From positions 11,346,001-11,410,000 of the forward strand of contig NC_087104.1 in NCBI RefSeq assembly GCF_963855985.1: DNA of 64,000 bases. Reading direction: 5' to 3'. The first letter of the stretch is position 1. Every line of letters starts with the position of its first letter. This DNA comes from Ostrinia nubilalis (taxonomy: Eukaryota > Arthropoda > Insecta > Lepidoptera > Crambidae). Below the pieces are notes generated by a model. That model made no database searches and was not told the origin of the DNA. It saw nothing but the letters and a program-made list of their open reading frames with translations. This document shows positions 38,739-50,700 of the stretch, in pieces. The translations under genes were made by a program, and so were the position numbers.

Positions 38739-41700
38739 ATGATTCCTTTGAAAGATAACCAAGATGTGGCTTCTTTCCTCGTCACGAAACACTCTTGGAA
38801 GGGCAAGTACAAGAGAGTATTCTCGGTGGGGACTCATGGAATCACCACATACAACCCGGACCGTCTGGAGGTGACCAACAAGTGGCTGTATTCGGACGTG
38901 GTCACGGTGGCCTCGGCCAAACACTCCAATTCAGCCTTTAACCATGACTTCACACTGGTCATGAAGAAAGAGAAGAAAGTGGATACTATGAAGTTTTCCT
39001 CTGAACACAAGTGTCTGATTCTGACTGAAGCTTTCAAGTACAGGCACCTGTTTGCTGAGAAACCTAAAGATGTTTTTGTAAGTTACCTCCTTTTTAACTT
39101 ATAAACTAAAAAGCTTTTATTTCCAGAAAAAAGTTTGACTACAATAAATAAATTCTTTAAAAATATTTGTTTTGCTAATTCTTGTGGCACCCTGTGTGGG
39201 CAAAAGCCTCCTCCATCTTGCTCCACTTTTTCCTATATTAGGCTAGATCAAGCCAATTTTTGCCTTTTTAACTTATGCATTTTAAATTTATTAATTTTCT
39301 TATTAGAATCTGATTAACAATCCTATATTTCAGAGATATCAAGCATACAAACACCACTGGAGCGGGACTCGTCTCCCAGTTGTGTTAGAAGTGGGCCCTT
39401 GTGCCCTAGAGCAGCTGGATCCTTCCACTCACACCTTACTGGCCAGCTATCCATACCATGACATCCAAGGCCTGTTACAAGTGAGGGATGTCCCTGGGGG
39501 CATAGTCCTGGCTGTGGGAGGTTATAGTCGGCTTCATCTCTTCTCCAATGCGATGGAGCATCAAGCAATCATTAACAAAATGCTGGAGATGGCCAGCCTA
39601 ACACTGAGTACAAGCATAAAAGTTCTCTCCACTATGATTACGCTGAATGACTACCATGATCAAAGATTTGGGAAGTACAGGTGAGATAACTTACTAAACA
39701 AAAGTGTATTCAATAGGTTTTTGGACCACGCAGGTCCTGTAAGACACATTTTAATTTAGTAGCATAAGCATATTGCACCATGTTTCTTCAAGTTTTATTA
39801 TTTGAATGAACATAATGATGATGAAGTAACAAACAACAAAAGCTTGTTCTTATTTGCATACTCAAAAACAAATAGAGAAAAAAAAAAGATTCTATAAAGA
39901 TAAAACATTTTTCAAAAATATTGCAAACAGCAGATTATGTAATGCAACAAATACCTAATGTATAACTCTAATGTTAATTAATGGTAATGTAGTTAACTTA
40001 GTTCATGATTAATTAAAACAGCTAAATAGAGTCATTGTCCATTTTCGTCATGCAAACAGAACAATGATTCACATGACCTTGCAACTTATCTATTTAATAT
40101 GATGCTATCACTCCCTAGTGGATCAAATTATAAAGTTTTGGTTTTGATGTCATGTATGTTTTTGTTACCTTTTAATTTAATAATATTCACTCCTAAAATG
40201 TGAAAAGAGATGTCGTTTTAATAGTTATTTATCCACATACTATAAAATACTTCTAATTACAATATCATTTAGAGGATAATTTAGTTTCCTTTTAGATATT
40301 GTTCTATTTTGTTAGTCTATTTACGAATCAATAAAAAATGTTTACTCTTTTACCTGATAATTATCCATTCTTTTCAATATGGTTTATTTATCCGAAATAG
40401 TATTTGAAATCTTTTACCGCCCGTTATTTCGTCGCCCAGTGAAAATATCTCGCTCTAGCACATTACGACAAGCCTAGAGGGTTACTACACATACAATAAA
40501 ATCATTCTAATTACAATATAATTTAGAGGATAATTAAGTTTCCTTTTAGATATTGTTCTATTTTGTTAGTCTATTTACGAATCAATAAAAAATGTTTACT
40601 CTTTTACCTGATAATTATCCATTCTTTTCAATATGGTTTATTTATCCGAAATAGTATTCGAAATCTTTTACCGCCCATTATTTCGCCGCCCATTGAACAT
40701 TATCTCGCTTTATCACATTATGACAAATCTAGAGGGTTACTACATGTTGTTTTATTTGTTATTTCTAGTGGGGACCAGCACCAGACGTCGCTAAGCGAGT
40801 TTATGGTGCATAAGGTGAACCCCGCGCGTCACATGGAGCCTATGAGACGTACGATGTGTCTTTCCGACACCTGCATTCTGGAGAGGGATCCTCAGACTTA
40901 TTCAGTAAGTTAGAAATGAAAAATCTTTTTCATTTATGCTTGAATTTATAATCAGGCGCATAAAGTAAAGCGGTAGTAGACGCGCCATATAGCTCGTAGA
41001 ACTGATGGCCTTAGGAGCAGTTCTCTCGATAGAAGTGATATAAACAGGCCTTTACTCGATGGACTGACGACGTGGTGAAGATTGCGAGAAGCGCCTGAAT
41101 TTGGGCAGCTCAGGACCGATAGTTGGGAGGCCTCTATCCAACACTGGACCTCAGATGGGACTCGAAATCGCAACCTATTTACTACTGCTACAAAGATGCT
41201 AATCCGAGTGAGCTAGCGTCGCAATGGAGTCGATTATTTTCAAATAACACACCAGAAATCTTATCTCTACCTGTCATATCGACACCATTTCCTCAAATAA
41301 ACCGTTAATTCTAGGTGGTGTGTCTGCGCCCGTTATGCGACGTGTTCGCTTTAGTACGAGACCCCGAACATCCTCAGAAGTTCTCCATCGAATACCTCAA
41401 CGGCCAGACACGCACGTACCTCGCGGGAGAAAGGTCAGATTCTAATATAAGAAACGCAAAATTAATTTCAAAGCATTAAGTTAAATTTATTCTACTTGTA
41501 ATTGAACAACTCTCTTTGTTATATCATCGTTGTAACATTGTAATCTGTATGCATTGGCCTTCATATTATCAGTTACTTCACAGTTTACACTACTCATTAT
41601 GAGCTGCTAAGCTGCTTTACATAAGACTGTATTTGTTCAAGCTTGGCATTAATAATAGCATGAAATAACGACTAGTATAATTTTAAAACGTGGTGAGATA

Positions 41701-44700
41701 ACACTGAATGTCACTGAAACAGCTAACCTCGGACCGTATTTGATCGCCAGAGTGTCATAATATCTTCTCATATCGGAATACAATTTTAATTTGGTCCTTA
41801 TTCCCACGTGCATAGGGACGCGCTGCTAGCCTCTTTATTAGACGGCGTGCGCTCAGCGGGACAACGCGACGTGCACGTTCGCTCGGTGCCTACGCCGCGC
41901 GGGTTCCGTCTAGGGCCGCTGCATCAACCGGTGGACGAGGAAACTGAATCTAATCATCTCAGGTATGCTTTATTATCGATTTTATTCCCACGTGCATAGG
42001 GACGCGCTGCTAGCCTGTCTGTTAGACGGCGTGCGGTCAGCGGGACAACGCGACGTGCACGTTCGCTCGGTGCCTACGCCGCGCGGGTTCCGGCTAGGGC
42101 CGCTGCATCAACCGGTGGACGAGGAAACTGAATCTAATCATCTCAGGTGCGCCGTGTTCCTCTTCCTCAATGGATTTTTATCTTTACATTTTATGTAGTA
42201 AGGCTAAAGCCTATTAATCAATATTGTCATTTCTTGGTAAGTTCAATACAAACATAATAAAAAAAAACAGAATAGAAAAAGAAAAACTTTATTTAACTAC
42301 AATGGCAGCGCAGAAACTGAAAACAAGAAAGAAGTGAATTTTATGTCTAATAAATAGCGCGCTCAGTATCCATCCGATTTGCAGAGGCTGCTCTTAGCAG
42401 TTTTGCCAGGCCTGTTCATCTCTGCGAGTTTACATCGAAAACAAAATACGCACGATGGCCCATCTACAGGATACTATTCGACAAGGCCTCACATACGAGC
42501 GAACATTGACTTACGCAAGCGTATTCTTGTGTATGATGGAAGAAAATAAAGAAAATGGTGTACTAAAAACTGTGCAGTATTTAACTGCCTAAATAATAAT
42601 AAAAACACAGAATGTACTTTTTTAAGTTACCTCAAGACACTGAGAGGTAAATAAGTACTAATAAGTAGTTAATATTATTCATGATAATTCATGCTAAATC
42701 ATGTATTTCCTTCGCCATTTTACGCAGTTTGGCACCTCACGTCACATCATTTTACCGAAGTCAGCCCTATAGCTTCGGCGCAGTGCCGATCACTGACGTT
42801 TGTCAACAAAATGGTGCTTGACTCTTGAGACAGGCTAAATTACACCATATTGATAATGACATTGAGCATACATTTTTTTAAATACCTTCGCGAAGTAAAA
42901 CTTCTGTACTTAGTACTTATTCTGTGGTTTTGCTAACAACTGCACTGCATGTTATAAAACTATCACAAATGCTACTTTGTCAGGTTTGATTTTGATTCAA
43001 TATCGATATGTTTTTTGTCCTGCAGGCTGTTTCAAAACCCAGTGGGCATGTGCCGCGCGGAAGTGATCGAGCGTTTCAACGCAAACGTCGGCTACAGCGG
43101 CCTCAACTACTCCGTCAGCCAAGACGTAAGCCCCGCCCCTAGCCGTAGCCCCGCCCACTGCCCGCTTGACTAACCGGCACGACAGACGAATATCAGCCGT
43201 ATTGGTATTGTTATAGGTCTTTAAGTAACGTTAAGACAACTACGGGTCGAGCTAAATAGAGTCGTATCTGTACTTGTAATAGTTGCGTGATGATCAGTCC
43301 GTTAAAATAAAAAGTATGTACAAGCGACAGGACAGCGTAATTTTCTGTAAATGGGTGTTATTTTGATTAAAAAATTCAAGGTCTCATTTGAAAAATCTCT
43401 TCTGGACCACAATGTTGAATGCTATCGGGCAATATTGTATTTACACACGAGATCTCTGGGATTAAGACACTGGGCTTTTATTGACAAACAAAAATTATTT
43501 AAAAAGATTTTAATCTAATAAAGTGTCCGTTTTAGATGAAGCGATTGCGATAATAGTGGACTGTACAATAACGAAAGGGTGAAATCACAATGCTGATATT
43601 TGTCTGTCTTGTTTTCATACAATTAATATCTATTAATTTCATATTTTTCGTTTAAAGATAGTTTTTTTTTGTATATAGAGTTCACAATATTAACAAATTA
43701 GGCCTAATTTCATTTAAAATAAGATATCAAATGAATTAGTATAAAATCCATAGTTAATACATCAGTAGCCTTATTCACGTAACAAAACTTCAACGACAAC
43801 AAATCGCTGAATGCTATCCTATCGAGTAATCGTTCTATCGAAATGACCCTTATGAATACGGATTTAGAGCTGTTTTTCAATGGGACGACTTCTGAACGTC
43901 AGCGAGATTTGACTGTCAAAATACGTGAATTAGGCCACTGAAAGCCCAACGTAAACTCGCTTGCTTTTGTGATTTGCTTTGCATCTTCAATTCACGTTTT
44001 GCTTGATTTTTGTTGCTCTCGACTGGGGTGTAACATGATGTTGTGTGCCCTGTAGGCTCGCCCCCTGTTGTGGCTGTTTCTTACGTGGGATATCGTAAGT
44101 CCCTCATGTTATTATTATCTATCCACCCTCTGTACACTTAGATCGGTCTTGGAAGACTCAATGCAGAATAATAAAAAAATATCAAAGAAGCATGACTGTG
44201 GTGATTGGATTTTGGTGACAGGTTTTTGCATGAACTTGAACTCTTTTCATTTTATTTTACTCGGTTCTCAATTTACTTTTTTTCTGAAAGTTTCTGAAAA
44301 TGTCATTCAATAACTATAAATAGAAGAAAATTTTTATTATTCTGTGATCTATACGTATCTTTTCTAGAGACTCAACCGAATTCATAATTTTTGAAACGGT
44401 GTGGGATATGAAATTTATTTCATTTTTATCATCAATATTAATAAAATTACTAAACATAGACATATCACTTCACTTTTAGTCATTACAATTAATAGTTGAT
44501 TTTAAGTTTCTGTAAATAGCCATCATTTTATTGCTTTGTAAAAATATGCAGATACCTATTTGTGTTTTTTTGAAAGTTGACAACAGGCCGCCTGGCCGTT
44601 CTAAAATCATTACATAAAAGATTGTACCACACTGATTACGCTAACACATGTATAAAATCAACATCTCCAAAATTAGCTTCTCAAAGCAGTTCGCAGAGAA

Positions 44701-47700
44701 AACAAAACTGTAACTGTGGTTAACAAGTATAAAAGATTTATACCTCATTGATTACAGCTTGATAATGGCTTCTCAAAGGTGTTCTGTCGAAAATCAAAAT
44801 AAAAAATCTATTCAATTTATACCAACATTTGGCGCTTGTGTTGTCAATAACCAAAAGAGTGCCTCACTTATTACGTCATCACACACAATACCAACACACC
44901 TCCTCTTCTCAGAGGCTGTTCGCGGAGAACAAAGAGAAGCTGATTACCGGAGCCCTAACTGCTCTGGTCAGCAGTGCCACGTCTGGTGGAAGTCTACCGC
45001 CGCGGGAGTTGGAAGCGCAGTTCCATGCGTTGAGACGACTGTGCGCCAGCAAAGTTGGATTTGCTGCATTTACTGCTCTGCCGGGGTGAGTTCAATGACT
45101 TTTGTAAAGTTTAGTGATGTTGTGAGGTGTGACTTACTTGACCTACCATGTGGTGCACCTTTTTTGCCTCTCTCGGCTGAAAGAACTAATCCCACTTTTG
45201 GTTTTCACCACTGTAACTTCTGTCTGTACGCTACACAGGTGGGCTCAACTCCTTAGGCCCGGTTTCAACCAAGCGGAGCAGAGCGGAGAAGTATTTTGAA
45301 TAATCAATCAGATTTCATTATTTCCAATTCTCTCCGCTCAACACCACGCCGCTGCCGCTGTCAAATTCTATAGAAAAATAAGTCCCCCCAACACTTCTCA
45401 GCTCTGCTCCGCTCCGCCTTGGTGGAAACCGAGCTTAAGACAGAAATGTGTAGTAGTGTGTTCCGATAATACAATGTCTTGACCTTTCTGATCCTGAATT
45501 AAATGGTCCAAATTTCGTCTAGCTTATTATTTTTTGACGAGAAACCTTGTTGATTTGTATTTGTAAGTTATCCCTTTCACAGGTTCCGTGAATGGATCGG
45601 CACAGCTGTAGTCACGGCACTACGCCGCGGATCTCCAGCTTGCTCTCACGCGGCTTTAGACGCGGTCTGCGCTCTAATGCAGCCCATGCACCAGGAACCC
45701 GACCTTAGACAGGAGCAGCTGAATAAGGCCAGCATGCTGTCTTCGGCCTCTTTCTTGGAGGGGCTGTTGACCATGTGGGCGGAGCATGTGGTGAGTCCTC
45801 CGTCCTTGTCTACCTACAGCGCGGGTGTAGTGACGTCACTGATGCAGCACGGGTGTAGTGACGTCACTGATGCAGCATGACTGTAGTGACGTCACTGATG
45901 CAGCCCATGCACCAGGAGCCCGACCTTAGGCAGGAGCAGCTGAACAAGGCCAGCATGCTGTCTTCGGTCTCTTTCTTGGAGGGGCTGCTGACCATGTGGG
46001 CGGAGCATGTGGTGAGTCTCCTTCCTTGTCGAACTATAGCAGTGACGTCACTGATGCAGCACGGGTGTAGTGACGTCACGGATGCAGCACGGGTGTAGTG
46101 TCGTCACTGATGCAGCCCATGCACCAGGAGCCCGACCTTAGGCAGGAGCAGCTGAACAAGGCTAGCATGCTGTCTTCGGCCTCTTTCTTGGAGGGGCTGT
46201 TGACCATGTGGGCGGAGCATGTGGTGAGTCCTCCGTCCTTGTCTAACTACAGCGCGGGTGTAGTGACGTCACTGATGCAGCCCATGCACCAGAAGCCCGA
46301 CCTTAGGCAGGAGCAGCTGAACAAGGCCAGCATGCTGTCTTCGGCCTCTTTCTTGGAGGGGCTGTTGACCATGTGGGCGGAGCATGTGGTGAGTCCTCCG
46401 TCCTTGTCTAACTACAGCGCGGGTGTAGTGACGTCACTGATGCAGCCCATGCACCAGAAGCCCGACCTTAGGCAGGAGCAGCTGAACAAGGCTAGCATGC
46501 TGTCTTCGGCCTCTTTCTTGGAGGGGCTGTTGACCATGTGGGCGGAGCATGTGGTGAGTCTCCTTTCCAGTCGCACTGCAGTTCGGCTGTAGTGACGTCA
46601 CTGATGCAGCCCATGCACCAGGAGCCTGACCTTAGGCAGGAGCAGCTGAACAAGGCCAGCATGCTGTCTTCGGCCTCTTTCTTGGAGGGGCTGCTGACCA
46701 TGTGGGCGGAGCATGTGGTGAGTCCGCTCCGCCCTGATACCTAGCAATCCTCCCAGCCATCTTCCCATTGAGCTTTAATTTCAGTCGTTCAAATTTAATT
46801 GAAAAAAGATGTTTAAGAGTGTTCTATCAAGTTCACAATAAATCAAAAATCCCTTGACAGTGTCAAGGGATTTTGCAACAAAAACACTTGTATAACGGTA
46901 AACAGATATTTACCCTCCCGACGTTTCAACTCGTTTGCACGAGTCATGGTCATAATTTTATTTATAGTAAAAATGCAACACATTAGTTTAAAATATTATA
47001 AGTCAGAAATGACTAATTGTGAGACCTAACCATTAACTGTATCCATCTCCTGTACCACATTTATAGCAAATAAATGATGATTCTGATTCAAAATGGCACC
47101 AACAGATGTCGCTGTATGGTATTTTCATTGCTAGCTGCGGATGTATTGTGTATTTGTAATCACGGTAAAACCTTATTGTTTTGAGACAATAATGTGGAGC
47201 AATTTAGAGAAGAAGCAACGTTTAATGCTGATGCGCAAGCGTAACAAAACGTTTATCCATCGTATTAACCTGCTCCATTTGTCAGACATCGGGCAGTGGT
47301 GCGCTAGTCGTGGCGGCCATGTTGGACTTCCTGACGTTCGCTCTGTGCGTGCCGTACAGCGAGACGACGGACGGGAAGCAGTTCGACCAGCTGCTGGAAA
47401 TGGTCGCTAATAAGGGACGCGTTCTGTTCAAGCTGTTTGAGGTGGGTGCTTTTATTTTCTGAAATATTTTGATTGTAAGCATTGTTATTTTTGTTGTGAT
47501 AAAAACCGATCGAAACAGATAAAACGATCAGAAAATACTACAATATGTGCTCTAAGCAAGTCATTATACATGTCGTTATAATTTGGAAAAAAAAAACAGA
47601 AACATATTCCTTCCTAGTAGGTTTTTTACGTTATTGTTTATTTTAGATTCCTTGAATATGTTCACTGTATTAGTGGCAACCATTTGTCATTTATGCCCAT

Positions 47701-50700
47701 GACAATCGGTATAAAAATATATCATCAAATTGATGGATGATCGCAGTGGCGACCATGGGCTGGAAGACGTAACGTAAGCAGGCCTCTTACTAGGCGGACC
47801 GACGATCTGGTAAAGGTCGCGGGAAAAACCTGGATGCGGGCAGCGCAGGACCGTTCATTGGCCTTAGGGGAGGTCTCTGTCGACGTCATCTAACTGAAAC
47901 GAACGAAAGATTGATGATAAAGAATTATGAAATAAATGCTGATAATTATAGTCTATCCAATATAGCTTGATTAGAATGACGGCTGTCAAACGAATGTGAC
48001 TAGTGCTGGGTATGTTTCGTACGGTTCACATAGATGTATCGATAAGTTTTCGAAAAAATGATATAAAAAATGCACCCAATTTTTCTTCATATCTTTATTC
48101 ATAAAAATGACAATTATAATTTAAATTTAAAGACAGTAAAATTTAAAATTCATGTCAAGGGTGTACAACCTAAGTTGTAGTCATTATCATCAGTGTTCTT
48201 CAGTGGTTTTTTCCTCTCGCTAGAAGGCGGTGGGCATCTCTTCTAGAGCAACGGTGCTATGAATACCCAAAAAAATACCGGTGATTGATTTCCGATGTTT
48301 GATTATTTAAGAATGAAATGTTTTTTGGTTTTTAATAGTGAACATTTAGAAAAACGTATAACTTGACTTAAATATGTTAAAAAATTAGTTAGAAAAAAAA
48401 ATTGTTAAATATGTTTAAAAAATAGTTTTAATTTAATATGACATTTGTCGATATGTCCCAACACTAACATTTTTGTAACTCGAGATAACCTTGTAGAGAC
48501 GTCGTTAATACTCTAGCTTGATTTTTATAATTTCGAATTACTACTTATTGGAGTAATTTAACGCTGCATTTACACGAAATTAACATTTTTATTGGAAGCA
48601 CTGTCGTCGAAAATATTGTTTGTAGGTCAGACGTGAATTATTTCTTGTCCGCCAATATTTAGCTCTCATTGATCGCTACTACAAAGTTATGTCGTTACTT
48701 TTGATGGCAGCTGTCATTCTAATCAAGCTATATTGGATAGACTATAGTTTCCATACTCATGCTTAAACGATTATTCTAGTGAACAATAAACGCGTCATTC
48801 ACAACCAGTACTATTCTTGTTCCAACAGCACCCCTCAATGGCAATAGTAAAAGGCGCTGGTCTCGTAATGCGAGCACTAATCGAGGAGGGCGGCGGCACC
48901 GTTGGCTCCCGGATGCAAGCCCTAGCGCTGGCCGAAGCGGCGCTGCCGAGGCATCTGTTAGCTGCACTGTACGCACCGGCGCGGCTACACCACCGCCATC
49001 TTGCGAGGCATTTGGTCGCGCTGTGGTTGGTGGATCATGCGCCGGCGCATAGCCTGCTGACGAGGCTTATGGTGAGTTGGTGTTTACTGAATTTGTAGTG
49101 TAAACGGTTGGTAAAATATGAAGCTATAATTTAAAAACGTTGTGAAATGAAAGTCCCGATGCAATTGATTTAATAAAAATCGAAACCTTTCATTTTCAAA
49201 TCAAATCAAATCATTTATTTCTATAAATATTTCTAATTTATCATACCAGTCTTAATATTTATCATTTGTAAGAAGATCCTTATAATAAACTATGGAATGA
49301 TGATTAAGGCTAGAAGCAGGAGTACAACATCCAAGATGATTGGGACCAATATTATGGAAGATGCTTTCTGAATATTTGTAGTTCAAGCCTGTGCCAATTA
49401 GGCTCGCACTACAAACATCAGGAAAGCATCTGGCTACAAGCTACGCTAGCAGTCGTTGGGCCTCCGAGTCTTCAAACATCGCTATCAGTGGTCAGCAGTG
49501 CAATGCGTTATGGATATGGAATTCACCATTCATTAGTGCTAAAATAAGTGTTTAGTACTACTTGTCACCTTTTACGTCGACGTAAGAGTATCAACAAGAA
49601 CAATATCTTACTCTGTGGGATTTTCCTATTTTCCTACTTTTGTAGCAAGCTCTTTGAAATTTTGATTTAAACTTTCAATCTTGCTTGCAAATATCAAAAC
49701 ATACAACAGTACATATATCTAAATAGCCTCATTCTCATCCAGCCATCAGGTCTGCTAGCGTTCTTGGAGTCAGCGGAAGCGCCGCCCGCGGCCGCGTTAG
49801 AAGAGGAGCGCATGCAAGAGCGAGACAACCTGCAGCTTGCGCAGGCGACGGTGAAAGCGCGTGCGCCGCACTGGGAGGCCTTGGAGCGGCAAGTCAAGTA
49901 CGTCGAGAAGCATATCGAGGTGAGTTTAAAGAGATCTTATTTGGCTGTGATAGATGCTATTTTGCAACGAAAAAATTATGGATACTAATGAAATAAAATG
50001 AAAAAATGATGTACTTAGATTGAATGGGAGATAATTAGCACTGGGCACAACGGACTGGGCGAGGTGCCGGGGTAGCATTAAGCCCGTTGTGTAGTCCCTT
50101 TTTTAATCAGTTTTGAAATGAAGTGTTTGTTTATGGCAGCACGTTGGCACTACAACACTGGGCACAACGGAGTATACGCCACGCCGGCGCATAGTCTAGC
50201 GTCTTGTTTTGATCATCTGACAAGAAATGTTTCTTTATGACAGCACTACGCAGCGTTAGCACTTCAGCATTGGGCACAGCGGACTGGGCGTGGCGCCGCG
50301 GCAGCGGGGGCTCCGGGGGCGGGACGCGAGGCCCGAGAACGCCCTGTAGTGCTGCGCCGGCGCCGCGAGCGCCTCAAGAGCACGGCTAACTGGCCGCTGC
50401 TGTACTACCAGTTTCACAGAGACCATGCGCTGCCTAATCTCATATGGAACCACACGGTGAGTTGGTCTTGTATGCTGTAGATTTTAAAGATTTATTTAAT
50501 TATTCGCCGAGACAACAATTAAACTAACATGAATATTTGGAAGAACGAAAGAAAGAAAGAAGAAATGTTTATTCAGTATCATCGACAGTATTTCTGCCCG
50601 TTACTTCATTGAAGGAGGCCTATGTTCAGCAGTGGACGTCCTGTGGCTGAAATGATGATGACTTCCACGACTATGTAAGTCCTTTCTATCAAAAGATGTA

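Noticed and set aside
44050..44092. Possible extra Rme-8 exon ([13 protein letters not shown] between AG and GTAAGT)
   Set aside because: Exon 6 (…SVSQD) joins directly to exon 7 ([10 protein letters not shown]) in the family, with matching phase. Inserting this segment has no counterpart.
45677..46718. CRISPR-like regular repeats
   Set aside because: Units are exon copies with splice donors in an animal gene. Spacers are not unique and no cas genes exist.
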